Positions 17,815 to 27,200 are shown, counted from the first letter of the stretch. The stretch: 64,000 nucleotides of DNA from JAEUIZ01 sp046155605 (GCA_046155605.1 JBJXFQ010000101.1:1-64000), one strand, 5' to 3'. The notes: generated from the letters alone by a model not told the origin. A program made the numbers and translations.

Positions 17815-17954
17815 AAGGTGGCTGGGCCGAGCAGAGTTCCAACAAGACGCCTGCAAGGATGGACGCGAGATTGTATCGGACGCTCCCGGTGCTCCGCGCG
17901 CGGCGACAGGCCGACGAACCTCTCGCCAGCCTGCCGCGCTTTGACGAGGCACGA

Positions 17955-19187
17955 TCACCGCGGCTGCTCCGGAATGAGGCGCATGCTTCGAGCGCCCGTC
18001 GCCTCATAGGTGTGAGCGGCAAGCCCGATCTGCCGCAGGTTATTGCTGCTCGACGTCGGACGGCTGTTCTTGACATGTCCGTTCCAACCCGGTCCCACAA
18101 TGATGGTGTCGAGATCAACGTTCCGGTTGCGGCCATCCGGCCCACGCACCGTCGCGGCGACCGGCGCATCGTACTTCAGCGTCCAGATCACGCCACCGTA
18201 CGCGTTCTGCCCCGGCAGAACCAGCGTTCCCGTCCCGAGCCTCTGACGGATCAGCGAAGGCACCGATTCGGCGACCAGCGTCGGCTGGCCGTGGGCGCAC
18301 AGATCACCCACAGCCACTCGCACGCCACCGAGGAAGGCCTCGAACGGCGCAGGACCGCCGTCGGGCATCTCGGCCGTGAGACTCATTCCGCCCGAGCCGT
18401 CGTCGAACTCGACCTTCGCCCAGTTGAGGGCCAGGGACTCCTGCGGGCGCCCCTCGGCTTCGACCTGGACGGTCGCGGTAAACGTGACGGGCTGGCCGCT
18501 GATGAACTCGACACGAGCGGCCGACTCATGGACCATTTGCACCGCGGGCAGCAGCAGGCCGATGAGGATCGCGGAGTCGTAGTTTTGCGCCGTGATGATC
18601 TTTCCATCGACCCACACGTCATCGCCGGCACGGGCCTCGGTGTTTGGCCCTGGCGCCGCGAGCCACTTGCCGACGCGCAGCGGATTCACGAAGATGAAGT
18701 CGTTGCCGCCCTGGGCGTCGCGCGAGACCGACGATGGCGTCAACTTGCTCGGGAAGACCGAGAACGACGCCGGATCGACGACGAACTCGACCAGCGCCGG
18801 ACCGTTGGAAACCGGCGTGAACGTGCCGCGCCACACGCGGTAGGGATTCGCGGGATTTGCGATGATTCCCAGAGGCGGCACATGTGCCTGGCTGGCGGCG
18901 ATATTGAGCACGTTATTCCCCACGATCGCGCCGCCGGTGACGAATGTCCATGCCGGATCGCCCGCCAGCACATCGAACTGAGCCGAGGCGAAGGCGAAGA
19001 TCGTCGGCGGAAAGATCGCAAACACGTCCACGCTCGCGCTCTGACCGGCGAGCACCACCTGCGGCGCAGCCTGGATCGAGAGTGTGCAGTCCTGCGCGGC
19101 AGCGAACTGCGGCGTGAGGCACGCGAGGCCGGCAGATGCGAGCAAGGCGGAGGTAAGGGAGCGGGGGGGGCGGTTCAGCAAGTTCAT
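17955..19187 (-). CDS. secreted protein with DUF1559-like segments, function unknown
   Basis: A 410-residue exported protein. The ATG at 19187 has GGAG 6 nt upstream and starts a signal peptide that ends AAAQD near residue 31. The first 150 residues look like an extracellular beta-sandwich (choice-of-anchor style). Later segments recall the Planctomycete DUF1559 pseudopilin family: ILIGLLLPAVQ in the middle and NNLRQIGLAAHTYEA near the C-terminus. In DUF1559 these pieces are adjacent at the N-terminus after a prepilin helix, which is missing here. I do not recognise a function. It is not coupled to the sigma-kinase genes, lying 140 bases upstream of them. Confidence 0.75.
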   Translation of the reverse strand: MNLLNRPPRSLTSALLASAGLACLTPQFAAAQDCTLSIQAAPQVVLAGQSASVDVFAIFPPTIFAFASAQFDVLAGDPAWTFVTGGAIVGNNVLNIAASQAHVPPLGIIANPANPYRVWRGTFTPVSNGPALVEFVVDPASFSVFPSKLTPSSVSRDAQGGNDFIFVNPLRVGKWLAAPGPNTEARAGDDVWVDGKIITAQNYDSAILIGLLLPAVQMVHESAARVEFISGQPVTFTATVQVEAEGRPQESLALNWAKVEFDDGSGGMSLTAEMPDGGPAPFEAFLGGVRVAVGDLCAHGQPTLVAESVPSLIRQRLGTGTLVLPGQNAYGGVIWTLKYDAPVAATVRGPDGRNRNVDLDTIIVGPGWNGHVKNSRPTSSSNNLRQIGLAAHTYEATGARSMRLIPEQPR

Positions 19188-19333
19188 GGTGTATCTCCAA
19201 GGGCAGGTGATTCGCCGTCTGGCCCCGCGAACGCTCACGAAGCACGGACCGACGCGAAGCGCGGATGACGGGCTGCGAGCCCGCCGTTTCCGCATGCCAA
19301 AGGACGCGGCAAGCACGTGAGGATCGCGCCATC

Positions 19334-19367
19334 ATGGGCCAGGCATCCGGATGAATGCCTGACCCAT
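19334..19367 (-). terminator. long hairpin downstream of membrane protein gene
   Basis: ATGGG-C-CAGGCAT (19334-19346) pairs with ATGCCTG-A-CCCAT (19355-19367), interrupted only by one mismatch, with an 8-base loop. It sits 41 bases past the stop of the gene on the minus strand. No T-run follows, so it could be a Rho-assisted end or an RNA-stabilising structure. Confidence 0.45.
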
Positions 19368-19408
19368 TCAAGAGCATGACTACCCGAGGGGTGGCACATC
19401 CGAAGCGA

Positions 19409-20107
19409 TCAACTCGATTCCACGAGATTGGATGAGTCGGCGTCAGTGCTTTGATCGCCAGCCTCGGTCAAGATCGCGAATCCCATGGCGACCAACCTGG
19501 CGTTCCTTGCAAGACTTCCGATGACCTGGAATGCGTCCGGGATGGGCGCGCACGCGAGCAGGAGATTGATGGCAAGACCGATCGAAAACAGAAGGATGGC
19601 CGCACGAGGGAGCCAGCCATCTCGCCACGCCGACCATGCAAAGAGCGAGCCGCCGACGATCATCAGTCCACCATGAACGGTGTAGAGACGGCCCTCGCTT
19701 TGCCAAAGCGATTCATAGGTCGGAACGTGCTGTTGGAGTGCCGCGAGCGCCGTGTGCGCAAAGTATGTGAATGCGGCACCATAGAGCAGCGCACCGATCA
19801 GCGCCGCGGCGCGGTCGCCCGAGCCCCTCGCCATGCACACGCCCAGCAACAACCACGGCATCGGGAGAAACGCGACGTAGTTCAGCCACAGTTGGAACGA
19901 GGAATACCCGTTCGTGAGCACCTCGATCGCGTCAGTCATGGAATGCAGTATGGGCGCGATGCACGCCGCGAGGCCAACGACGAAACCGAGCAGGGAGCGC
20001 CGTTGAATCGCTTTCGATCGTCCCACGGGCGATTGTAACGCGGTTATCGTCGTGGCGCTGAACAGCGTGCGCGAGGGCGAACGGCGAAAGGGTCGTCCAG
20101 GTTGCAT
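19409..20107 (-). CDS. multi-pass membrane protein of unknown function
   Basis: About 232 residues with five likely transmembrane helices (around SLLGFVVGLAACIAPI, LWLNYVAFLPMPWLLLGV, LIGALLYGAAFTYFAH, GGLMIVGGSLFAW and AAILLFSIGLAINLLLAC). I recognise no family. The start is uncertain: the ATG at 20107 is used here, but a GTG at 20026, close to the first helix and just below a TACAAT-like box, would remove a poorly conserved-looking N-terminus. It is a single-gene unit on the minus strand. Confidence 0.6.
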   Translation of the reverse strand: MQPGRPFRRSPSRTLFSATTITALQSPVGRSKAIQRRSLLGFVVGLAACIAPILHSMTDAIEVLTNGYSSFQLWLNYVAFLPMPWLLLGVCMARGSGDRAAALIGALLYGAAFTYFAHTALAALQQHVPTYESLWQSEGRLYTVHGGLMIVGGSLFAWSAWRDGWLPRAAILLFSIGLAINLLLACAPIPDAFQVIGSLARNARLVAMGFAILTEAGDQSTDADSSNLVESS

Positions 20108-20451
20108 GCCGTGCTCGGCGAGGCCGGTGATTCGACAACAAGAAGGCCATTCCGAAGGCTCGTCGAAAGGCTTTGCTCTGAACAAAGTCGGGGTGACAGG
20201 AGACCAATAGAACTATTCTTGGAGGGCGTTGGGGTCTGGGGGGACCGGTCTCCGCCCTCTGCTTGGACTTGATTCCCTATTGGGAGGCTAGGCAAAGCGA
20301 ACAGCCGCTGATTGGGATCGCCAGACGCTCTCTGTCACTTTGGGCGAGAAACGCGGTGAGGCGGCTGTATTGGCATACTCTTATCACCCTGAGACTGAAA
20401 ACTTCCCAGACGATGGGCCGAACCATCGCCAATCGACAATCGGAGTACGCC
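20108..20451. other. 344-base non-coding stretch with dispersed repeat copy A
   Basis: No gene is supported. It contains the first copy of a 47-base repeat (20188-20234) whose second copy lies at 21957-22003, past the amidohydrolase gene. The ribosome site GGAG (20442-20445) of the amidohydrolase lies at its right end. Confidence 0.55.
20188..20234 (+). repeat. dispersed repeat, copy A
   Basis: This 47-base segment matches 21957-22003 at all but six positions, with the common core TTCTTGGAGGGCGTT. Its first 13 bases (TCGGGGTGACAGG) also equal 23936-23948, the 3' end of the tRNA-Pro gene read on the plus strand. Confidence 0.75.
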
Positions 20452-21795
20452 GTGCATCGAGTCCTAAGCACGATAATTCTCGCCCTCGTTCCCTTGACAA
20501 CGTTGACGCTTTCGGCCGCAGCGCAGGCCCCGGCAAGTACCGCCGTTCTGTTCCGGAACGTGCGAGTGTTTGACGGTAAAGCCGACGCCCTTATCGACAG
20601 CATGAACGTGCTTGTGGAAGGGAACAAGATCGCCAAGATCTCCAAGGACGCAATCTACGCCGACGGCGCGACGGTCATCGACGGCAAAGGGCGCACGCTC
20701 ATGCCCGGCCTGATCGACAACCACAGCCACATTTTCATGAGCGCGAACACGCAGTTCGACATGATTTCGCCCCGCAGCAAACCCGAGGATCTCCATGCAA
20801 ACGCCGCCAAGGAGGCCGAGGCGATGCTGCTCCGCGGCTTTACTACAGTACGAGACTTGGGCGGCCCGGTCTTCGACCTGAAGAAGTCCATCGATGAGGG
20901 AAAGGCGATCGGGCCGCGGATCTATCCAAGCGGAGCGATGATCTCACAGACCTCCGGGCACGGCGACTCGCGCGAGCCCAATGAGCGTTCCCGTCGGTTC
21001 GGCGGGGTCATTTCCAGGGGCGAGATGCTGGGCATCAGTTTCATCGCCGATGGCCGCGACGAGGTGCTCACCGCCACGCGAGAGAACCTGCGCGGCGGCG
21101 CGACCCAGATCAAGGTGATGGCCGGCGGCGGGGCGGCCTCCGCGTACGACCCCCTCGATGTGGCCCAGTACACGCTCGATGAACTCAAGGCGGCGGTAGA
21201 GGCGGCGGACGACTGGGGCACCTATGTCACGGTCCACGCCTACACGCCCAAGGCGGTCAACCGCGCCATCGAGGCGGGCGTCAAGTGCATCGAGCACGGG
21301 CAGTTGCTCGATGAAGCGACGATAAAAGTGCTGGCGGCCAAGGGCATCTTTCTGAGCCTGCAGTGCTTGGACGAAGCGCCCGCCACCGCACCTGAGGATG
21401 TGCAGGCCAAGAAACGCTCGGTCGTCGCGGGCACCGACAACGCCTTCAAGTGGGCCAAGCAGTATGGCGTGAAGCTGGCGTGGGGGACCGACTTCCTGTT
21501 CAACCCCGCCCAGAACAAGAACCAGAACGCCGACATCCTCAAACTCAAGGCATGGTTCACGCCCGCCCAGGCGCTCAAGCTGGTGACGCACGACAACGCG
21601 CAGCTGCTGGCACTCTGCGGCCTGCGCAACCCGTACCCGGGAACACTCGGCGTCGTCGAGGTCGGCGCGCTGGCGGACTTGCTGCTGGTAGGCGGCGATC
21701 CATTGGCTGACTTGTCCCTGGTCTCACAGCCGGAAGCCAAGATTGTGGTCATCATGAAGGACGGAAAGATCTACAAAGACATCGCCACGAAGTAG
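20452..21795 (+). CDS. secreted amidohydrolase family protein
   Basis: A 447-residue metal-dependent hydrolase of the imidazolonepropionase/Xaa-Pro dipeptidase-like amidohydrolase group. Metal-binding motifs are all present: DNHSH on strand 1, the carbamylated-lysine site QIKVMAGGG, VHAYT, IEHGQ and the final Asp in WGTDFLF. The GTG at 20452 is chosen because GGAG lies 6 nt upstream and a clean signal peptide follows (to about residue 27, SAAAQA). It should therefore act in the periplasm on a dipeptide or cyclic amide; the substrate is unknown. The gene lies between two copies of a repeat, suggesting acquisition as a unit. Confidence 0.85.
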   Translation: MHRVLSTIILALVPLTTLTLSAAAQAPASTAVLFRNVRVFDGKADALIDSMNVLVEGNKIAKISKDAIYADGATVIDGKGRTLMPGLIDNHSHIFMSANTQFDMISPRSKPEDLHANAAKEAEAMLLRGFTTVRDLGGPVFDLKKSIDEGKAIGPRIYPSGAMISQTSGHGDSREPNERSRRFGGVISRGEMLGISFIADGRDEVLTATRENLRGGATQIKVMAGGGAASAYDPLDVAQYTLDELKAAVEAADDWGTYVTVHAYTPKAVNRAIEAGVKCIEHGQLLDEATIKVLAAKGIFLSLQCLDEAPATAPEDVQAKKRSVVAGTDNAFKWAKQYGVKLAWGTDFLFNPAQNKNQNADILKLKAWFTPAQALKLVTHDNAQLLALCGLRNPYPGTLGVVEVGALADLLLVGGDPLADLSLVSQPEAKIVVIMKDGKIYKDIATK

Positions 21796-21916
21796 CCGTC
21801 GCAGCACCCGCGAAAGTTCAAAATCCTCAAGCTGACGCGCGTGCAAGCCCTTCGTCTGTGGGGCTTTACCGATCAACCAGTGTGGTGGGAAGTGGCTTGA
21901 ACTCTCGCGAAACAGA

Positions 21917-21944
21917 GATGGCCTCAGCACTTGCCGAGGCCATC
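21917..21944. terminator. hairpin between convergent genes
   Basis: A perfect 9-bp stem GATGGCCTC (21917-21925) / GAGGCCATC (21936-21944) with a 10-base loop lies between the amidohydrolase and the convergent AraC gene. No T-run follows on either strand, so it is a possible bidirectional stop or a structural element of the repeat that begins 9 bases later. Confidence 0.4.
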
Positions 21945-21952
21945 GAGTCTGC

Positions 21953-22003
21953 TCAATCGGGGTGACAGTACACCAATGGGACTTTTCTTGGAGGGCGTTA
22001 GGG
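21953..22003 (+). repeat. dispersed repeat, copy B
   Basis: Positions 21957-22003 match copy A (20188-20234) at 41 of 47 bases. The first 16 bases here (21953-21968) are identical to 23932-23947 at the 3' end of the tRNA-Pro gene, giving an exact direct repeat across about 2 kb. Confidence 0.75.
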
Positions 22004-22066
22004 GGTGGAAGGCGGCTTTGCTTCGTCGACTGTGACCCGGCAATGGGTTGCCTGAGCGACTGGTCG

Positions 22067-22822
22067 TCAAGACGTCCGTCGATAGTACTGCGCGGGTGTC
22101 CGACCGAAGCACTTGCGAAAGGACGCGACAAAAGCGCTGGGACTCCTGTAGCCGACTTGCATTGCGACCGTTGTGACGGACTGGCCCTCGCCGAGCAGTC
22201 GGATCGCCTCGTGCAGGCGGGCATGCTGGCGCCATCGGCCAAAGGTCATTCCCGTTTGCGAGAGAAACGTACGCTCCGTTGTGCGAGCGCTCGCCCCGCT
22301 TCTCCGGACGAGGGCTTCAAGCGACACCAATGAGCCAGGACTCGAGAGAACCGCCTCAGCGACACGCCTCGCCCGCGAATCCACTGGCATCGGCAGCGAC
22401 AGCGGACGCTCCGGCACCACGCACAGTTGGTCGACGAGCACTCTGAACAAGGCGCGACCACTCGTCGAAGAACCGTCCAGGCCTCCGGATTCAACGACAT
22501 GCACGATGAGTTCGCGGAGGAGTGGCGGGACTTCGATCACGCAGCATGCGTCCGACATCTTCGGGGCGACATCAGGACGAAAGTACAACGTTCTCAACTC
22601 TACCCGGCCTCGCATGGAGAGTGAATGCTCGACTCCGGCGGCGATCCAGAGTGCCCGCATTGGCGGAACCACCCAGCCTCCGCTGCCTATGACGACAGAG
22701 ATCACGCCGTGCACCGCGTAGACGAGTTGCGGCCAGTTGTGCGTGTGGGGCTCGACGCGATGCCCAGGCGGGACTGTGAGTCCGAGGCAACGAACGGACG
22801 GTTCTTGTCGGTTCATCGACAT
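22067..22822 (-). CDS. AraC family transcriptional regulator
   Basis: A 251-residue regulator with an N-terminal cupin sensor domain (about 10-130; VPPGHRVEPHTHNWPQLVY shows the cupin HxH) and a C-terminal double helix-turn-helix (about 150-250; SLEALVRRSGASARTTERTF and VTTVAMQVGYRSPSAFVASFRKCFG). It should bind DNA near its own gene or the divergent VOC/DUF4440 pair when a small ligand is sensed. The ATG at 22822 is taken; a second ATG two codons on is possible. The gap to the divergent gene is only 87 bases, which fits shared control. Confidence 0.88.
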   Translation of the reverse strand: MSMNRQEPSVRCLGLTVPPGHRVEPHTHNWPQLVYAVHGVISVVIGSGGWVVPPMRALWIAAGVEHSLSMRGRVELRTLYFRPDVAPKMSDACCVIEVPPLLRELIVHVVESGGLDGSSTSGRALFRVLVDQLCVVPERPLSLPMPVDSRARRVAEAVLSSPGSLVSLEALVRRSGASARTTERTFLSQTGMTFGRWRQHARLHEAIRLLGEGQSVTTVAMQVGYRSPSAFVASFRKCFGRTPAQYYRRTS

Positions 22823-22841
22823 TCTTTGGCAGTATATCGCG

Positions 22842-22870
22842 TTGATGCCAGGCCATCAGGATGCTACTTT
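22842..22870 (+). promoter_or_regulatory. sigma70-like promoter for VOC gene
   Basis: TTGATG (22842-22847), a 17-base spacer and TACTTT (22865-22870) precede the VOC gene by 40 bases. The site lies in the short divergent gap with the AraC regulator, a natural place for control by it. Confidence 0.45.
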
Positions 22871-22909
22871 GCCTGGTCAAGTCGAGTGCAAACCCAGGAG
22901 TTCCTTGCC

Positions 22910-23305
22910 ATGCCGAATCCGCTGTGCCACTTCGCCATCCACGCCGACGACTGCCAACGTGCCATGACCTTCTACCAAGCGGTCTTTGGCTGGAAGTTCC
23001 AGCCCTGGGGGCCGCCCGGTTTCTGGCGGATCATGACTGGCCAGCCCGGCGTCGAGGGCGCGCTCCATCAGCGACATGAGCCACTGACGGGCACGGGGCT
23101 GCGCGGCTTCGAGTGTTCCATCAGCGTGCAGCATGTGCAGACCATCGCCGACCGCGTGGCCAAGCACGGCGGACGCGTGCTCATGCCCGGATTTCTGATC
23201 CAGGGCGTGGGCACGGTCATGAAGTTTCAAGACACCGAGGGCAACATCGCCAGCGCGATGCAGTACCTGCCGGGCATCTTCGAATCCATGGGGGGCAACC
23301 AATGA
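22910..23305 (+). CDS. VOC (glyoxalase/bleomycin-resistance-like) protein
   Basis: A 131-residue protein with the paired beta-alpha-beta-beta-beta fold of the vicinal oxygen chelate superfamily: CHFAIHADDCQRAMTFYQAVFGWKF opens the first half and SISVQHVQTIADRVAKHGG the second, with the typical ending MKFQDTEGN. Members bind a metal and act on small electrophiles, or bind drugs; the substrate cannot be told. AGGAG lies 9 nt before the ATG. It is coupled by a 4-nt ATGA overlap to the next gene. Confidence 0.87.
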   Translation: MPNPLCHFAIHADDCQRAMTFYQAVFGWKFQPWGPPGFWRIMTGQPGVEGALHQRHEPLTGTGLRGFECSISVQHVQTIADRVAKHGGRVLMPGFLIQGVGTVMKFQDTEGNIASAMQYLPGIFESMGGNQ

Positions 23306-23823
23306 CAACACCCGCACATAGATTCGGGGTGGGGACAGCCATCGCGTTGCTGCTCGTCGTGATCTTCGTACACGGGTGCGAACGTCAAGGGACGCAGCCA
23401 CCCGTCGCAAACACAGCCGATATCGATCGCGACGTACAGAATCTGCTGGATCGCTGGAAGCGGGCCTTTGAAGCGCGCGACCTCGATGGCGTCCGATCTG
23501 TTCTCGCGGACGACGATCGTTTTGTGTGGCTCGAGGATGGAGAGCCTCGATACCGCAGCGCCGATGAAATCGTTCGGGCTTACGCGGGCTTTCCGAAGGA
23601 ACTCGCGTTCACTCACACGCTGCGCGACATTCGCATCGTGCCGATCTCGAATGACGCCGCGTGGGCGCACCTGGCGACTTCGACGAAGATCGAGCACAGC
23701 GGCCGTGTTGTGTCGGAGTTCACAGGTGTTGTGCTGATGATCGCCCGGCGCGATGCGACCGGGTGGAGAATTCACGCCGCACACTCTTCCACATCCAAAC
23801 CACGTAATCCCGCACCCGGCTGA
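23302..23823 (+). CDS. DUF4440/SnoaL-like lipoprotein
   Basis: A 173-residue protein with an export signal ending in a lipobox-like VHGC (Cys about residue 26), then an NTF2-like domain of the DUF4440 type (LLDRWKRAFEARDLDGV, then the FVWLEDGEPRYRSADEI core and a final GWRIHAAHSS strand). Such domains bind small hydrophobic ligands or catalyse isomerisation; no clear activity is assigned. It overlaps the VOC gene by 4 nt and completes a two-gene operon facing the AraC regulator. Confidence 0.78.
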   Translation: MTTPAHRFGVGTAIALLLVVIFVHGCERQGTQPPVANTADIDRDVQNLLDRWKRAFEARDLDGVRSVLADDDRFVWLEDGEPRYRSADEIVRAYAGFPKELAFTHTLRDIRIVPISNDAAWAHLATSTKIEHSGRVVSEFTGVVLMIARRDATGWRIHAAHSSTSKPRNPAPG

Positions 23824-23895
23824 GGCACTCGTCGGCGACTGTCATCGCAGCGTGGCGGCATGAATGACAAATCGTGGTTCAGAGAAGTAAACACA

Positions 23896-23925
23896 AACGC
23901 CCGCGAGACAACTCTGGCGGGCGTT
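23896..23925 (-). terminator. Rho-independent terminator after tRNA-Pro
   Basis: On the minus strand the 9-bp stem AACGCCCGC/GCGGGCGTT (23917-23925 with 23896-23904, 12-base loop) is followed by a T-rich tail (TTTGTGTTT). It lies 10 bases past the tRNA 3' end. On the plus strand the same stem could also stop the VOC-DUF4440 transcript. Confidence 0.75.
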
Positions 23926-23935
23926 CGTACTTCAA

Positions 23936-24009
23936 TCGGGGTGACAGGATTTGAACCTGCGACCTTCTCGTCCCGAACGAGACGCGCTACCAAGCTGCGC
24001 TACACCCCG
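23936..24009 (-). tRNA. tRNA-Pro (anticodon CGG)
   Basis: A 74-base tRNA folds with acceptor CGGGGTG/CACCCCG, a D stem GCGC/GCGC, anticodon stem TCTCG/CGAGA with loop TTCGGGA (anticodon CGG at about 23973-23975), and T arm GCAGG/CCTGT. The discriminator is A and CCA is not encoded. All stems are intact. Its 3' end is repeated in direct orientation at 20188 and 21953. Confidence 0.95.
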
Positions 24010-24017
24010 GTCGCGGC

Positions 24018-24023
24018 ACTGTA
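24018..24023 (-). promoter_or_regulatory. -10 element for tRNA-Pro
   Basis: TACAGT on the minus strand lies 8 bases upstream of the tRNA 5' end, a fit for a -10 box with the transcript starting at or next to the mature end. No good -35 box was found at 17 bases. Confidence 0.35.
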
Positions 24024-24128
24024 GCGCCTTCGACGACCCCACGCCACACATCCGCGTTGCCCATCGTCATCGGGCTCCCCGCGGCGGCGTGCCGTGCCGC
24101 TCCGAGCGAGGGAGACTCGCGATCGCCC

Positions 24129-24238
24129 AGAGACCGTTTCAACAGGTGGTATGGGCGTCTCGCCTGTCTGAGTTATCGCAGAGGCCCGGACAGACCAGAG
24201 GCCTATACCACCGGAACAAGAGCCTTGAAACGGTCTCT
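24129..24238. repeat. 110-bp fold-back element next to kinase stop codon
   Basis: The ends are a perfect 14-bp inverted repeat (AGAGACCGTTTCAA at 24129-24142, TTGAAACGGTCTCT at 24225-24238). A second inner pair GGTGGTAT (24145-24152) / ATACCACC (24205-24212) follows, and CTGTCTG/CAGAC-type pairing lies further in. The right arm abuts the TAA of the ankyrin-kinase gene on the minus strand, so the transcript would end in a long cruciform-like stem. Confidence 0.75.
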
Positions 24239-27200
24239 TATCGCTGCCGCCCCAGTTGCTCGCCCAGGTATTGCGCCAAGTCCGTACACCCCGCGCCCTC
24301 CGCCAGTTGTTCCGCGGTCTTGCGAGATTTGGGCGACGCCTCCGTGAGCAGTCGCCGTTTGGTCGCCGCGTCCAGCGTGCTCTCTTCGAGCAAGGCCCGG
24401 CAGAGCCGCAGCCGCGTCTCGCAGGTGAGGCCCGATCGTGACGCGATGTAATGCGTGAGCATCTCCTGGTTCGAGGTCTGCGTCGCGAGCGCCGGCGTGA
24501 GCGTCCCCATTCCCCCCGTCCGCCGATGCCGAACGATCACCTCGAAGCACTCCGCGCTCTCCACGGCCAAGAAGGTCAACGGCACATTCGGCAGCCCGTC
24601 CTGGCGCGCCCCGAGTTCCGCGGGCGATGCTCCCGCGTCCAGCAGTTGCTTCAACAAGTCCGGCTGACTTGCCCGCACCGCCAATACCGCCGGCGTCTCT
24701 CCGTTCGCGTTCTTGAGCCCCGGATTCGCCCCCATTTTCAGCATCCGCGCCAGCCGCGCCGCATCGCCCGCCACCACCACGCGATGAATCTCCGCCATCC
24801 TGTCCGCCCCGAGCGCTGCCGAAACACCTCCCGCATCCTGCATCAGCAGCGAGGCTTCGGCCTCGAACGCCGCCTTCGCCTCGCCATAGAGCGACCGCGC
24901 CGTCGGCGCGTCGAGTTGACGCGAAGCGTCCGCCTGGGCCATCTTCTGCTTCGCTTGCGTCACCGCCGGCGTGTCGGCCAGCCCCTTGGACTTCCATGGC
25001 GACAGTGTTGCCTCCCAGACCGCCTCGGCGTCGCGTGCAGCCTTCCGCGCATCTTCCACGCTGGCCGTCTGTCCCGCCGATCGCTCCAACGTTTCCATCC
25101 GTTGCAGTGTCGCGGCGAGCGCGTCGAGCGCCACGGGCAAGTCCCCGCGATCGATCGCCGCATCCGCGTCGGCGCGAGCCTCTCGCACATCCTCCTCTTG
25201 CTTGGCCACCGCCTTCTTCGTCTCTTGCGGCTTCTTGGCCCACTCATCCCACTTCCGCACGACTTCCGCCAGACGCTGTGCCACCGCCTCCAGCGGTTCC
25301 AACTCCTGGAGCCTTGCCGGCCCTCGCGCCGCCAACTCGGCCGCCTTCCGCTCCGCTTCCTCGGGCTTCCCACCGTTGTCCAGCGTCGAGGCCGCATCGT
25401 CTCGCTCGCGCTCCAGTGCTGTCCACGCCGACTGTCGCCATTTCTCCAGCACGAGCGCCCTTTGCTCGCGGAGTGCGATATCGAGTTTGACCGTTTCCAA
25501 CTCGATCATCAGCGGCGGTTTCTGTGCTTCCGCCGCCGAGGACAGAGCCGCCGATTTCTCTTCCCGCAGACGCTTCAGGCGGTCGAGTTCAGCCTCCAGT
25601 GCCGCCGCGCGAGCCTCGAGCGATGCGGTCGAATCGCGCAGAGACCCCACGAGCCTTCCCTTGGCCTCGTCCCGTCGCGTCTGCTCCTGTTTCTTTGCTT
25701 CTTCCGCCTTCGTTGCCGTCTCGCGCTGCCGACGGATCTCCGCCGTCGCGGCCTCATACTTCACCTTCGCCTCGGCAAAGAGCCTTGCCGCCTCGCCGAG
25801 GTTCCGATCGCTCTCCGCCTTTGCCGCGGCATCGAGTTCATGTACGGCCGGCTCGGCGCGCTGATCTCCAGCCGCCGCACGCCACTCGCGCCGCGCCACG
25901 CTCATCTCTTCCTTTGCCTTGTCGTACCTTGCGCGAGCCTCCTCCGTTTGTCTGCGCTCGTCGGTGCTCTCGCTCTTGCGAGGCGTCGGCGCATCTGCCG
26001 TTGTCGGTACCGGCTTCGTGGGCTCTACCTCGGCCTGCTCCGCCTTCGGCTTGTCCACAGCCTCTACCGCGGGCGCCTTCTCCACGTCCGGTGGCTTCGG
26101 CTGGACGCCGGTGCCCGCGTGCGTCGCCGCATTCCCTGCTTCGGCCGCGCCGGGCAACCCGGTCTGTCGTTCGGGCTCGACGGTCATCCGATCCATCGGC
26201 CACGGCCGCCTGACATGCAGCCCCGCGCTCAGCCGCGTCGAGCCGAGTTGCCCGATGTGCCCCGTTGGCACCCACGCGATCGCGGTCGCGCCCCAGCCCA
26301 GCGCTCCCGCGATCACCGCCGCCGCCAACTTCGCCACCGACACGCGACGTCCGGCGCGCGCTCCCGACCGCCGCCGTAGGGCTTCGAGCATCGCCGTCGC
26401 GTTCGCGAATCGGTCGTCGGGTTTCTTGGAGAGCGCCCGGTCGATCGCTGATGCCACGTGCTCTGGCAGATCACGCCGAAGGTCACGCACCGACGCCCCC
26501 GCCTCTTTGGGCGGCGCGGCCGTCAGCAACTCATACATCATCGCTCCGGCCGCATAGAGATCCGACCGCGCGTCCCGAGCCCCCTCGCCCTGTTCCGGCG
26601 CTCGATACGACTTTCCCGCGACCTCGACCTCCGAAAGCGGCTGCGTGCGCATGACCGTTGATAAGCCCAGGTCCAGCACCTTGACGGCTTCCGTGCCGAG
26701 CAGCCACACGTTGTCCGGGCGCAAATCGCCGTGGGCCTTTTGCCGATGGATGGCCTCGAGCCCCTCGCAGATGCCGATGCCGATCGCGATCGCCCGCTCG
26801 ATGGGCACGGGCCGCCCGGCCGTCTTCCGCGTGTGCAACTCGCCTGCCAGAGTCCGTCCCGGCAGGTGCTCGGCGACGATCACGGTGTGCCCGTCGTGCC
26901 GAAGCACCTCCATCAGCCCGACGACCGGTCCGCCTGACGACGACATCGCCTTGACGTGCGCCGCCAACTCGTTGCGCGCCGCCTGTTCGGTCATCAACCG
27001 ATCATCAACCACGAAGAGCGAGGCCTGCTTCAACTCCGGGCCTGGGATGGTCGCGGCGAACGCCTGTGCGCCGCCGACATACGCGATGGGGTGCCGTGCC
27101 TCGATCTTCCCGCCGACCATTGTGCCCGGCACGATTGAAACGGTGGTGCGAACGAGCGGTTCATACTCCAGCGCCGCCGGCCGAGGCCGAGCCCGCGCCA

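Noticed and set aside
21957..22003. Integron attC site at the dispersed repeat (GGCGTTAGGG end)
   Set aside because: The GTTAGGG end resembles an attC core, but no matching RYYYAAC partner or long imperfect stem lies at the right distance, the genes are not all in one orientation, and no integron integrase is present.
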